NCBI RefSeq assembly: GCF_001662075.1
Contig: NZ_LYPL01000012.1
Coordinates: 62,001 to 126,000 of the forward strand
Direction: 5' to 3'
Length of the DNA stretch: 64,000 nt
Source: Rhizobium bangladeshense
GTDB taxonomy: Bacteria > Pseudomonadota > Alphaproteobacteria > Rhizobiales > Rhizobiaceae
The position numbers were made by a program, and so were the translations under genes. The notes under the pieces were generated by a model. It was given only the letters and a program-made list of their open reading frames with translations, made no database searches and was not told where the DNA came from. Positions 34,214 through 43,027 of the stretch are shown here, piece after piece (position 1 is the stretch's first letter; every line of letters begins with the position of its first letter).

Positions 34214-35497
34214 ATGACACATCGGATAAGGCTCATTCTCGCGGGCGCATCCACGCTTCTGGCGCTGGCTGCGGCCAACCCGTCGCATGCGGAAGTCACC
34301 CTGTCATTCCTGATCGACAACAGTCCCGATACGGTGGCGGCCGCCGAAGCGCTGGTTGCCGCCTATCAGGCCAAGGCGCCTGATGTAACGATCGAAATCG
34401 AACAGCGGCCGGGCGGCGGCGAAGGTGACAACATCGTCAAGACGCGTCTGGCGACGGGGGAGATGCCAGACGTGTTCCTCTATAATTCCGGCTCGCTGCT
34501 GCAGGCGCTGAAGCCTGCTCAGACGCTTGTCGACCTCAGTGGCCTTCCCTCGCAGGCAAAGGTCGATGACGGTTTCAAATCCGTCGTCCGCGCCGGCGAC
34601 AAGCTTTACGGCGTTCCCTTCGGCACAGCGATGGCGGGCGGGATTCTCTATAACAGAAAGATCTATCAGGATCTCGGCCTCTCCGTTCCGAAAACATGGG
34701 CGGAGTTCATGGCGAACAATGAAAAGATCAAAGCTGCGGGCAAAGTCGCCGTCGCACAGACCTATCGCGATACCTGGACCTCGCAGCTCTTCGTTCTGGC
34801 CGATTATTACAATCTGCATGCCGCCGCGCCGAACTTTGCCGCCGACTATACCGCCAACAAGGCGAAATATGCCGAGACGCCGGCGGCCATGAAAGGTTTC
34901 GAGCGGTTGAAGGATGTTCACGACGTCGGCCTGATGAACGAGGACTTCGGCGCGGCAAGCTATGACGATGGCCTGAGAATGGTGGCGACCGGCGAGGCGG
35001 CGCATTACCCGATGCTGACCTTCGCAGTCGGCGTGCTCAAACAGAACTATCCGGAAAACCTCGGCGATGTCGGTTTCTTTGCGCAGCCAAGCGACGAGGC
35101 TTCTGTCAATGGCCTGACAGTGTGGATGCCGCCCGCCCTCTACATTCCGGCCGCGAGCCAGCACATCGAGGAAGCGAAGAAGTTCGTGGATTTCGCCGGA
35201 GGCGTCGAGGGCTGCAAGATCATGATCGACACCAACACGGTTCAGGGTCCCTCTCTGGTCGACGGTTGCGGTTTGCCTGCCGATGTGCCCCCTGTCGTCA
35301 AGGACATGCTCCCTTACTTCGAGACCGAGGGCAAAACGACGCCGGCGCTGGAATTCGTTTCGCCGGTCAAAGGGCCGTCACTCGAGCAGATCACCGTCGA
35401 AGTCGGTTCCGGCATCCGCCAGCCCGCCGACGCGGCGAAGCTTTATGACGACGATGTGCGCAAACAAGCCAAGCAGCTCGGTCTGCCCAACTGGTAG
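34214..35497 (+). CDS. Sugar ABC transporter substrate-binding protein (CUT1 family)
   Basis: The 427-residue periplasmic binding protein has a signal peptide (IRLILAGASTLLALAAANPSHA) and the SBP_bac_1 fold, starting VTLSFLIDNSPDTVAAAEALVAAYQ. The start is fixed by GAGGAGG 7 bases upstream. It follows the rhamnosidase and precedes two permeases and an ATPase, so the ligand is probably a rhamnose-containing glycoside. A strong hairpin lies between it and the first permease. Confidence 0.92.
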   Translation: MTHRIRLILAGASTLLALAAANPSHAEVTLSFLIDNSPDTVAAAEALVAAYQAKAPDVTIEIEQRPGGGEGDNIVKTRLATGEMPDVFLYNSGSLLQALKPAQTLVDLSGLPSQAKVDDGFKSVVRAGDKLYGVPFGTAMAGGILYNRKIYQDLGLSVPKTWAEFMANNEKIKAAGKVAVAQTYRDTWTSQLFVLADYYNLHAAAPNFAADYTANKAKYAETPAAMKGFERLKDVHDVGLMNEDFGAASYDDGLRMVATGEAAHYPMLTFAVGVLKQNYPENLGDVGFFAQPSDEASVNGLTVWMPPALYIPAASQHIEEAKKFVDFAGGVEGCKIMIDTNTVQGPSLVDGCGLPADVPPVVKDMLPYFETEGKTTPALEFVSPVKGPSLEQITVEVGSGIRQPADAAKLYDDDVRKQAKQLGLPNW

Positions 35498-35517
35498 CGG
35501 TCTTTCGGGCCATTCGG

Positions 35518-35539
35518 CCTCGCTCCCGATGGAGCGAGG
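35518..35539 (+). other. Intergenic hairpin after the CUT1 binding-protein gene
   Basis: A perfect 9-bp stem (CCTCGCTCC / GGAGCGAGG) with a CGAT tetraloop begins 20 bases after the binding-protein stop, upstream of the permease ribosome binding site. It is likely an mRNA-stability or partial attenuation element. Confidence 0.6.
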
Positions 35540-35563
35540 TTCCACCCGATCGAAGAGGTAGTC

Positions 35564-36436
35564 ATGACCGAGACACGCCCCCGCTCGCGCAAATCGCCCT
35601 ACCCGCTGTGGTTTTTCATACCGGCTGCCGTCATATACGGCGTGCTGTTTCTGGTGCCCACAGTCTCGTCTCTCTGGTTCAGCCTGACGCGCTGGGATCT
35701 TTCGACGGCCGAATTCATCGGGCTCGAAAATTTTCGGCAGTTCTTCTCCGAGCCGTTCCTGATCAAGGGACTGATCAACACGTTGATCTATGCCGTGACG
35801 ACATCCGGGCTGAAGACGGTCTGCGGGCTGCTGCTGGCCGTGCTCCTGACCGGCAATATCTTCGCCCGCGGCTTCCTAAGAACGCTGGTCTTCTTTCCTG
35901 TCCTGGTCTCCACGATCGGTATCGGCATTACCTTCGCAGTGATGATGCATCCGACGAAGGGCATCATCAACGTCACGCTCGAGACGCTCGGCATTCCTGG
36001 ACCGGGATGGCTGACCAATCCGGCGCTCGCCCTGTTTTCGGTAGCCCTGGTCGACCTGTGGAAGGGTGTCGGCCTTGCTACCCTGATCTTCATCGCCGGT
36101 CTAGCCGCAATCAGCCCCGATTACTATGAGGCGGCAAGGATCGATGGAGCGACGCGCCGGCAGCAATTTTTCCGGGTCACCTTGCCGCTTGTACGCCCAG
36201 CCACTATCACGGTGGTGACATTGTCGCTGATCGGCGGCCTTCGCTCCTTCGACCTGATTTGGGCGATGACCCGCGGCGGGCCTGGTTTCTCCTCCGACGT
36301 GATCGCCTCGGTCATCTACAAGCAATATCAGGCAGGCTTCTACGGCCTGTCGACGGCCGGCAACGTCATCCTGTTCGCGCTGATTGCCGCAATCATCCTG
36401 CCGCTCACTTTATGGTTCAACCGGCGCGGGGTCTAA
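35564..36436 (+). CDS. Sugar ABC transporter permease (MalF/UgpA type)
   Basis: The 290-residue permease has six predicted membrane segments, starting with WFFIPAAVIYGVLFLVPTVSSLWF, and the coupling motif EAARIDGATRRQQFFRVTLPLVRP near residue 190. It forms the membrane channel with the following permease (2-base gap) and is energised by the ATPase at 37271. Confidence 0.93.
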   Translation: MTETRPRSRKSPYPLWFFIPAAVIYGVLFLVPTVSSLWFSLTRWDLSTAEFIGLENFRQFFSEPFLIKGLINTLIYAVTTSGLKTVCGLLLAVLLTGNIFARGFLRTLVFFPVLVSTIGIGITFAVMMHPTKGIINVTLETLGIPGPGWLTNPALALFSVALVDLWKGVGLATLIFIAGLAAISPDYYEAARIDGATRRQQFFRVTLPLVRPATITVVTLSLIGGLRSFDLIWAMTRGGPGFSSDVIASVIYKQYQAGFYGLSTAGNVILFALIAAIILPLTLWFNRRGV

Positions 36437-36438
36437 GA

Positions 36439-37266
36439 ATGAGAAGCATCCGTCCCTATATGACCGGCGCGATATCGCTGGCCGTTGCCGCGGTCATCTT
36501 CGTCATGCCTTTCGTCTTCGTCGCCCTGCAGGCAGTGAAATCGAAATCCGAAGCCTCCCGTCTCGATTTCGAGTTGCCGGAGCGATGGCTCTTCTGGGAC
36601 AATCTCGTGGCCGTCTTCAAGGCGCGCGATTATCAGCTCGTGCTCGCCTATTTCAATTCGACGCTGATCACCGTCGCTTCCGTCACGATCCTCATCCTAC
36701 TGTCGGCGATGGTGGGCTATGTGATGCAGCGCCGCAGGACTACCTGGAACAAGGTCGCATCGGTTGCCCTCTTCATGGGCCTGATGATGCCGCCCGCCGT
36801 GGTTCCGACGATCGGCCTGCTGCAGGAGATCGGCCTCTTCAAGACGATGACAGGGATGATCCTGATCCAGGTCGCCTATAACCTCTCCTTTTCGATATTG
36901 CTCTACCGCTCGTTCATCTCGACCATCCCGCGCGATCTCGATGAGGCGGCGCTGATCGACGGCGCCAAACCCCGGCAGATCTTCTTCCGGGTGGTCTTGC
37001 CGCTTCTGAAGCCGGTGACCGTGACCAATATCGTCGTGCAATCGATCGCGATCTTCAATGATTTCACCAACCCGCTCTACTACTTGCCGGGCAAGGAGAA
37101 CGTGACGGTGCAGCTGACGCTCTATAATTTCCAGAGCATGTATTCGAGCCAGTACAATCTCCTCTTCATGAACATCCTCCTCGTGACCATCCCGCCGCTG
37201 ATCGTCTTCATCTTCTTCAACCGGCAGATCGTCGCAGGCATGACATCAGGCGCAGTCAAAGGATAG
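36439..37266 (+). CDS. Sugar ABC transporter permease (MalG/UgpE type)
   Basis: The 275-residue permease has six predicted membrane segments and the coupling motif DEAALIDGAKPRQIFFRVVLPLLKP near residue 170. The ATG at 36439 lies 2 bases after the preceding stop. It is the second channel subunit of the CUT1 importer. Confidence 0.93.
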   Translation: MRSIRPYMTGAISLAVAAVIFVMPFVFVALQAVKSKSEASRLDFELPERWLFWDNLVAVFKARDYQLVLAYFNSTLITVASVTILILLSAMVGYVMQRRRTTWNKVASVALFMGLMMPPAVVPTIGLLQEIGLFKTMTGMILIQVAYNLSFSILLYRSFISTIPRDLDEAALIDGAKPRQIFFRVVLPLLKPVTVTNIVVQSIAIFNDFTNPLYYLPGKENVTVQLTLYNFQSMYSSQYNLLFMNILLVTIPPLIVFIFFNRQIVAGMTSGAVKG

Positions 37267-37270
37267 CAGA

Positions 37271-38248
37271 ATGGCTGAACTCACACTCAAACAGGTTCGC
37301 AAGAGCTTCGGCGCCCTTGAAGTCATCAAAGGTATCGATCTGGAGGTGGCCTCCGGCGAATTCGTCGTATTCGTCGGCCCGTCGGGATGCGGAAAATCGA
37401 CGCTGCTGCGCATCATCGCCGGCCTGGAGGAGACGACCTCCGGGACGCTGACCATCGGCGGCAAGGACGTGACCTATGCCGAACCCTCCGAGCGAGGCAT
37501 CGCCATGGTGTTCCAGAGTTATGCGCTCTACCCGCATATGACAGTTGCCGAGAATATCGGCTTCGGCCTTTCACTCGCCCGCCGTCCAAAGGCGGAAATT
37601 GCCGCCAAGGTCGCGGCGACTGCGGAAACGCTGCAGCTCACCCAGTTGCTGGAGCGAAAGCCGAAAGCGCTCTCCGGCGGCCAGAGGCAGCGCGTCGCCA
37701 TCGGCCGGGCGATCGTCCGCGATCCCAAGGTCTTCCTGTTCGACGAGCCGCTTTCCAATCTCGACGCGTCGCTCAGAGCCCAGATGCGTCTTGAGATCGC
37801 CGATCTCCACGCCAGGCTGAAATCGACGATGATCTATGTCACCCACGACCAGGTCGAGGCCATGACGATGGCCGACAAGATCGTCGTGCTGAACGGCGGT
37901 TCGGTCGAGCAGGTCGGCAGTCCGATGGAGCTCTATCGCAATCCGGCGACCCCCTTCGTCGCCGGCTTCATCGGCAGCCCGAAGATGAACCTCTATGGCG
38001 GCGAGACGGCGCGGCGATCGAATTGCACCACCTACGGCATAAGGCCGGAACATATCCGGCTTTCGGAAAATGCCGGGCGATGGCAGGGCAGAGTCCGCCA
38101 CATCGAAAGGCTCGGCGCCGATGCCATCCTCTACCTCGACGTTCCCGACCTCGGCGAGATGGTCGTGCGCGCCGAAGGCGAGACGCCGTTTGCGCCTGGT
38201 ATGATGGCCTGGGCAAATCCGGTCGAGGGAGCGGAGCATCGGTTTTGA
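37271..38248 (+). CDS. Sugar ABC transporter ATP-binding protein (MalK/UgpC type), short C-terminus
   Basis: The 325-residue ATPase has Walker A GPSGCGKSTLL near residue 37, signature LSGGQRQRVAIGRA, Walker B VFLFDEPLSNLD and the switch histidine in YVTHDQVEAMT. The C-terminal TOBE region is present but short: family members usually reach 350-370 residues. The coding frame runs intact to its stop, so this may be natural. It closes the rhamnoside operon. Confidence 0.92.
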   Translation: MAELTLKQVRKSFGALEVIKGIDLEVASGEFVVFVGPSGCGKSTLLRIIAGLEETTSGTLTIGGKDVTYAEPSERGIAMVFQSYALYPHMTVAENIGFGLSLARRPKAEIAAKVAATAETLQLTQLLERKPKALSGGQRQRVAIGRAIVRDPKVFLFDEPLSNLDASLRAQMRLEIADLHARLKSTMIYVTHDQVEAMTMADKIVVLNGGSVEQVGSPMELYRNPATPFVAGFIGSPKMNLYGGETARRSNCTTYGIRPEHIRLSENAGRWQGRVRHIERLGADAILYLDVPDLGEMVVRAEGETPFAPGMMAWANPVEGAEHRF

Positions 38249-38271
38249 AGGTGGGCCGAAGATAGTCCGCG

Positions 38272-38623
38272 TCACCGCTGCTTGCGTGAGAGAGAGCCGC
38301 CAAGTCTTCTTTCAGCCGGACGGGCAGATTCATCCCTTCGTGAAGAATGCTCATGACACCGGATCACCATTGTCGAGCTCTCGAAAGAACACATAGTGAT
38401 GCTGGTAGCGACCGAAATAGGCCGAACGTTTGATGTCTGCCGGAACCGCCAGACGTTATGGAAGTTGTGGCCAGATCGGTCGATCCCCGCATAGGCGCTG
38501 CAAATAAGCATGCAGCCCGAGAATGTAAGCGTCCGCCGGCTTTTCTCCCCATGCTTCGAAGGTATCGCTCTAAATCTTGTCCTGCGCGGCGTCGGCGCGC
38601 CGATAAAAGCGATAAGCCGGTAT
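38272..38623 (-). pseudogene. parE: Decayed ParE-type toxin gene
   Basis: Two bases after the antitoxin stop a reading frame gives PAYRFYRRADAAQDKI, then a TAG (38572-38570), then SDTFEAWGEKPADAYILG and further ParE-like sequence, then a TAA (38458-38456), then KRSAYFGRYQHHYVFFRELD, a TGA (38353-38351), and the expected C-terminal residues MSILHEGMNLPVRLKEDL in another frame. The expected ATG reads ATA at 38623. Together these changes mean no toxin can be made. The assignment rests on resemblance to RelE/ParE toxins and on the adjacent ParD-like gene. Confidence 0.75.
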
Positions 38624-38625
38624 GG

Positions 38626-38876
38626 TTATCGGCGCTTGTTGCGGCGTATGACGTCTTTAGCCGAAACGGCGACAAACTCGCTGTCGTCGGCCCGCATCGC
38701 GGGCGTAAGCTCGTTCTGCAGCATACACCACGCCTCATCACGCGTCTGCAAATCTCGCCGGATCAGAGCACGGATAGATTCGCTGGCATTTTCATAGAGA
38801 CCATCGTCGCCGATCTGCTGCTGGATATGATCCTGCAACTGCCCACTGACTTCACCTGAATGCTACCCGACGCCAT
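38626..38876 (-). pseudogene. parD: ParD-type antitoxin gene with an N-terminal frameshift
   Basis: From the ATG at 38876 the frame reads MASGSIQV, then five extra bases (AAGTC, 38852-38848) shift it; the matching frame continues SGQLQDHIQQQIGDDG, then GLYENASESIRALIRRDL, and on to a normal end at 38626. The ribbon-helix-helix style N-terminus followed by YENASE-IRALIRRDL is typical of ParD antitoxins. A TTG at 38838 could still give a truncated 70-residue product lacking the DNA-binding strand. The neighbouring toxin is inactivated, so selection to keep this gene is gone. Confidence 0.7.
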
Positions 38877-38973
38877 CGGCACGCCCTTTCGCTCTCTCTT
38901 ATCATGGGTGGCGTAGCTTATATTATCAATATTCATCACACCCAGTCCTTGGACAACGGGAGCCATCAGAGGC

Positions 38974-40269
38974 TCAAAACCGATCGGGACGCAGCGGCGT
39001 CAGATCGATGACCGGGCGTTGTCCGGCGACAAGTTGGGAAACCAGATAGCCGGTCAATGCGGCCAGCGTCAGGCCGAGATGGCCGTGACCGAAAGCATAG
39101 GTGACGCGGGGCGAGCAACGGGAGCTGCCGACGACGGGAAGCGAATCCGGCATGGATGGACGAAAGCCCAGCCATTCGTCGCTGCCTTCGCCGGCCGACG
39201 GCAGGAGCTTTCTCACGCCTTCGCGGATCATCGCGGTTCGCTTCGGGTTCAAAGGAGCGGCAAGCCCGCCGAGTTCGACGGTTCCAGCGGCGCGCAATCC
39301 ATCCGCCATCGGCACCATATAGAAACCGTGCTCGGGATAGCAGACCGGGCGCGACAGAAGATTACCTGCCTGCGGGAACAGGACGTGATAGCCGCGCTCG
39401 GTATCGAGCAGCACGCGATCGCCGGTCGCTGCCGCAAGCTTGCGGGAATGGGCGCCGGCGGCCACCACGGCGTGGTCGGCAAGGATCGCCTTATCCGCGA
39501 TCCTGAGGCCGACGCCGTCGTCGTCGCGCGGCTCGATTGCCGAGACTTCCCCGCTGACGACCTCTCCTCCGCCGCTGACGAGCGCTTGCGCCAGCCCGAA
39601 GGCGAGCTGCCTGGGGCTCGAAAACACATAGGCGTCACCGAACAGCACGCCCTTGTGGTAGAGCGGCGCAAGATTGGGCTCCATGCTCTGGATATCGGCG
39701 CGGCTGAGGCGATCCATGGCAACGCCATGGCGTTCACGCAGCGCGTTCTCGGCATCGGCTGCCTGGAATTGCGCTTCCGTCTTGTAGAGATAGAGGCAGC
39801 CCCCATGCCGCTTCAGCCGTTCGGCGCCGGCCTGCGTCACCAGTGGTTGCCAGGCGGCATCGGCGTGAGAGAGCAGCGTTGCCAATGTTGTGGCGATCCG
39901 CTCGACCTCGGCTTTCGTGCTCGATGCCAGGAAGGCGCTGAGCCACGGCGCCAGATGCGGCAGGTACCTCCAGACGATCGCCAGCGGACCGAGCGGGTTG
40001 AGCAGCATCCCCGGCACGCGCCAGATGACACCCGGCATGGCCACGGGAACGACGCCGTGCGGCGCGAAGGTGCAGGCATTCCCATAAGAACAGGCCTGCC
40101 GGTAGGATGCATCGCCCAATGGCGGTGCCGGATCGATGACCGTGACCCGATGCCCCATTCTCTGCAGCCAGAGGGCCGAGCAGAGGCCGACCAGTCCCGC
40201 GCCGACAACCGCCACATGCCGGCGCTCGGCGTCGGGCAAGGGTTGAAGCGCGGGGAGCGGCCTATTCAT
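38974..40269 (-). CDS. FAD-dependent D-amino acid dehydrogenase-like oxidase (DAO/DadA family)
   Basis: The 431-residue flavoenzyme has the N-terminal FAD motif HVAVVGAGLVGLCSALWLQRMGHRVTVID and the DAO fold, with AVVAAGAHSRKLA in the middle and a C-terminal second dinucleotide segment (YAFGHGHLGLTLAALTG). DadA-like enzymes oxidise amino acids to imino acids, passing electrons to the respiratory chain. It lies one base after the MocR regulator gene and faces away from a polyamine-type importer with RidA. Together they suggest uptake and oxidation of an amino compound with RidA clearing the imine. The substrate could be a D-amino acid, hydroxyproline or an opine-like amine. Confidence 0.88.
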   Translation of the reverse strand: MNRPLPALQPLPDAERRHVAVVGAGLVGLCSALWLQRMGHRVTVIDPAPPLGDASYRQACSYGNACTFAPHGVVPVAMPGVIWRVPGMLLNPLGPLAIVWRYLPHLAPWLSAFLASSTKAEVERIATTLATLLSHADAAWQPLVTQAGAERLKRHGGCLYLYKTEAQFQAADAENALRERHGVAMDRLSRADIQSMEPNLAPLYHKGVLFGDAYVFSSPRQLAFGLAQALVSGGGEVVSGEVSAIEPRDDDGVGLRIADKAILADHAVVAAGAHSRKLAAATGDRVLLDTERGYHVLFPQAGNLLSRPVCYPEHGFYMVPMADGLRAAGTVELGGLAAPLNPKRTAMIREGVRKLLPSAGEGSDEWLGFRPSMPDSLPVVGSSRCSPRVTYAFGHGHLGLTLAALTGYLVSQLVAGQRPVIDLTPLRPDRF

Positions 40270-40270
40270 C

Positions 40271-41668
40271 CTAGACCAGGCCGGCGAGAGCGCGGGGACG
40301 ATCGTTCAGCGTGGCGACAATGATGCGCAGCGCCGTTGCCAGTTCGTCTCGCGACGACGCGCAGCCGACATTGACGCGAACGGCATGTTCGACGGGCTGG
40401 CGGTCGCAGGCAAACGCGGTGGCCGGCATGACGGCAACGCCGTGAGCACGCAGATTGGCGGCAAAATCCTCGCACCGCCATGGCGCCGGCAGTCTGAGCC
40501 AGAGAAACATGCAGCGCGGATCGGCGGAGAAGGAATGGCCGGCAAGCATCGTCGCAACGATCGCATGGCGGGCGCGCAGCTCCGCAAGCTGGGCCCTCAA
40601 GATCGCCTCTGCCGTGCCCTCCTCCAGCCAGCGGGTCGCCAGCAGCAGCGGCAGCGGAGAGGGCATCCAGGCGGTCGTGCGGACTGCCTCCGCCGACAGC
40701 AGCGCTCGCCCGGGCGGGCAGGTCAGATAGCCGACGCGCAGCCCCGGCGCCAAGGCCTTGGACAATGCGGAAATATGGTAGGTCCTGGCCGGAGCCAGCG
40801 TGATCAGGGCGCTTGCACGGGTCCCGAGCATCGGTCCGTAGACATCGTCCTCGATAATGACGAGATCGTGTTTTTCCGCGACCTCGACCAGTTCCCGCCG
40901 GCGGGCCTCGCTCATGGTGACGACGGTCGGATTGTGCATGGAGGGGACTGTGAAAACGGCGCGCACCCGCTCTCGGCTGCAGATACCGTCAAGCTCCGCC
41001 GCCGACATGCCGTGTTCGTCACTACCGATGCCGATAATGCGAAAGCGGAACATCTGGGCAAGCGCGATCAGGCCGTAATAGGTCAGCCGATCGCAGACGA
41101 TGGTGTCGCCAGGCTCGATCAAGCTGCTGATGACAGCCAGAAGAGCGTGCTGGGCACCGCTGGTGACGACGATATCGTCTTCGGATGGGTCGAAGCCGTT
41201 GAGCGATATCCATTTTCTCGCCGCCAGGCGCGCCCAGGCTGGCCCCTCCGGCGGCTGGTATTCCTGCATCTGACGGAAGCGCGGGTCGGACGAAAGAGCC
41301 GGCAGGGATTGGGCGAGGCGCTGCTGAAAATCATCGACGGCCGGCCGGTTGACCGTCAGGTCGATGATGCCGGCCGGGCTCGCCGCCCGGTCGACCCGCG
41401 GCATCGCGCCGTCGCCGGTGACGATTGTACCGCGCCGGGTGCTGCCCATCACAAGATTGAGGTTCTGCAATTCACGATAGGCGCGCGTGACGGTCGAGAC
41501 GTTGAGCGACCGCTCCCGGGCGAGGTCGCGCTGCGGCGGCAGCTGGCTGCCGGGCGGCAGGGCGCCCGAACGGATCCTTGCCTCGAGCTCGTTGGCGAGT
41601 TCGAGATAGGCCGGCATGCGCGTTTCACGCTCCTGGTTTGTCTGGTTCATTTCCGATCGTTCAGACAT
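40271..41668 (-). CDS. MocR-type regulator (GntR DNA-binding domain fused to aminotransferase fold)
   Basis: The 465-residue protein has an N-terminal GntR winged helix (LPPGSQLPPQRDLARERSLNVSTVTRAYRELQNLNLV) and a fold-type I aminotransferase-like domain. The PLP-lysine region is YHISALSKALAPGLRVGYL and other PLP-site segments are DDIVVTSGAQHALL and VIIEDDVYGP. I chose the ATG at 41668, with AGGA 5 bases upstream; ATGs at 41650 and 41617 are alternatives. Two exact 9-bp direct repeats overlap this start region, the type of site MocR proteins bind. It likely controls its own operon with the oxidase and the divergent ABC-RidA operon. Confidence 0.9.
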   Translation of the reverse strand: MSERSEMNQTNQERETRMPAYLELANELEARIRSGALPPGSQLPPQRDLARERSLNVSTVTRAYRELQNLNLVMGSTRRGTIVTGDGAMPRVDRAASPAGIIDLTVNRPAVDDFQQRLAQSLPALSSDPRFRQMQEYQPPEGPAWARLAARKWISLNGFDPSEDDIVVTSGAQHALLAVISSLIEPGDTIVCDRLTYYGLIALAQMFRFRIIGIGSDEHGMSAAELDGICSRERVRAVFTVPSMHNPTVVTMSEARRRELVEVAEKHDLVIIEDDVYGPMLGTRASALITLAPARTYHISALSKALAPGLRVGYLTCPPGRALLSAEAVRTTAWMPSPLPLLLATRWLEEGTAEAILRAQLAELRARHAIVATMLAGHSFSADPRCMFLWLRLPAPWRCEDFAANLRAHGVAVMPATAFACDRQPVEHAVRVNVGCASSRDELATALRIIVATLNDRPRALAGLV

Positions 41669-41696
41669 ACAATTCCTGAAATACGTGTACAATTCC
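41668..41696. promoter_or_regulatory. Direct repeats likely bound by the MocR regulator
   Basis: TACAATTCC occurs at 41668-41676 and again at 41688-41696, 20 bp apart, which is close to two helical turns. MocR regulators such as GabR bind direct repeats with such spacing. The first copy touches the regulator's start codon and ribosome binding site, suggesting autorepression. A looser relative, CATACAAAATTATTTGT, is at 41789-41805. Confidence 0.55.
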
Positions 41697-41809
41697 ACGA
41701 CTGAACACAAGGCCGCCGCCGCGATTCAGTTTGATTTCCTGCGACATAACACGCTTTCCCAACATTTTCGAGGTCCGCAGTCGTTGCCATACAAAATTAT
41801 TTGTGTGGC

Positions 41810-41839
41810 TTGACAAACAGAAACAGACCGAGACAATAT
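41810..41839 (+). promoter_or_regulatory. Candidate promoter of the polyamine-type ABC operon
   Basis: A perfect -35 TTGACA (41810-41815) is followed at 18 bases by CAATAT (41834-41839), 57 bases before the ATPase start. The -10 is weak (3 of 6), which is usual for an activator-dependent promoter. Confidence 0.45.
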
Positions 41840-41896
41840 GACCCGGCATCGAGACAATGAGGCAGGGATCCCGGCCGGTGCCAACTGGAGGAATTC

Positions 41897-42979
41897 ATGA
41901 CCGAACGCTTCATCGCTTTCGAAGGCGTGCGTAAATCCTATGACGGCGTCAGCTATGTCGTGCGCGGCCTGGATCTCGACGTCGCCAAGGGCGAATTTCT
42001 GACCCTGCTGGGCCCTTCCGGATCCGGCAAGACGACAACGCTGATGATGCTGGCCGGCTTCGAGGCTCCGAGCAGCGGGACCATCACCCTTGCCGACAAC
42101 AGGATCGACAGCGTTCCGCCGCATCGGCGCAATATCGGCGTGGTCTTCCAGAATTACGCCCTCTTCCCGCATATGACGGTCGGAGAGAACATCGCCTTTC
42201 CACTGAAGATGCGCCGACTCGGCAAAGCGGAGATTACCGAGCGGGTTCGCCGCGCACTTGACATGGTGCGCATGGCGAGTTTCGAAACGCGACGGCCCAA
42301 CCAGCTTTCAGGCGGACAGCAGCAGCGCATTGCGCTCGCCCGCGCGCTGGTCTTCGAGCCGCAGCTGGTTCTGATGGACGAGCCGCTGGGCGCGCTTGAC
42401 AAACAGTTGCGCGAACATATGCAGCTGGAGATCAAGCATCTGCACGCCCGCCTCGGCATCAATGTCGTCTACGTCACCCACGATCAGGGCGAGGCGCTAA
42501 CCATGTCGGATCGGGTCGGCGTGTTCAATGATGGCATTCTGCAGCAGATCGCGGCCCCGCATGCGCTCTACGAAACGCCGGCCAATCCCTTCGTCGCAAC
42601 CTTTATCGGTGAGAACAATGCCATATCGGGCGAAGTCGTCGCGATCGACAATAGCCTCTGCCGGATCCGCGCACCTGACGGCTCCATCATCATCGGCCAG
42701 GCCGGAGAAGGCTTGAAGGAAGGCACGCGGGCAACCCTCGTCCTGCGGCCGGAGCGGATCCAGCTGGCGCCGGCGGCAGACCTTGCGAACCGTTTCACCG
42801 CCATGCTCAAGGAAATCATCTATCACGGCGACCATGTGCGCTTACGTGTCGCCGCCTGCGGCTGCGACGACGTCTTCATCAAGGTCGCCGCCGCGCAGGA
42901 TATTCCGGTTCGCTCGCTCGGTTCGACCGCCATCATCGGTTGGGCGTCGGAGGACTGCCGGGCACTCGCGCTCTCCTGA
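41897..42979 (+). CDS. ABC transporter ATP-binding protein (PotA type)
   Basis: The 360-residue ATPase has Walker A GPSGSGKTTTL near residue 40, signature LSGGQQQRIALARALV, Walker B LVLMDEPLGALD, switch histidine in YVTHDQGEALT, and a C-terminal TOBE domain. The start follows GGAGG at 5 bases. It opens an operon with a binding protein, two permeases and RidA. PotA-type systems import polyamines or other small amines; the substrate here is unknown. Confidence 0.93.
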   Translation: MTERFIAFEGVRKSYDGVSYVVRGLDLDVAKGEFLTLLGPSGSGKTTTLMMLAGFEAPSSGTITLADNRIDSVPPHRRNIGVVFQNYALFPHMTVGENIAFPLKMRRLGKAEITERVRRALDMVRMASFETRRPNQLSGGQQQRIALARALVFEPQLVLMDEPLGALDKQLREHMQLEIKHLHARLGINVVYVTHDQGEALTMSDRVGVFNDGILQQIAAPHALYETPANPFVATFIGENNAISGEVVAIDNSLCRIRAPDGSIIIGQAGEGLKEGTRATLVLRPERIQLAPAADLANRFTAMLKEIIYHGDHVRLRVAACGCDDVFIKVAAAQDIPVRSLGSTAIIGWASEDCRALALS

Positions 42980-43027
42980 ACAGGTGCTCATTCTTTCGTA
43001 AACGCAGCAACAAAAAGGGGAACCACC

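Noticed and set aside
37271..38248. Truncation of the CUT1 ATPase gene by the decayed toxin-antitoxin region
   Set aside because: The C-terminus is short but all catalytic motifs and part of the TOBE region are intact and no TOBE remnant follows the stop, so a natural short form is as likely.
38626..38838. An intact 70-residue antitoxin starting at TTG 38838
   Set aside because: It would lack the N-terminal DNA-binding strand, and the matching N-terminus is present just upstream in another frame, so a frameshifted remnant is the better explanation.
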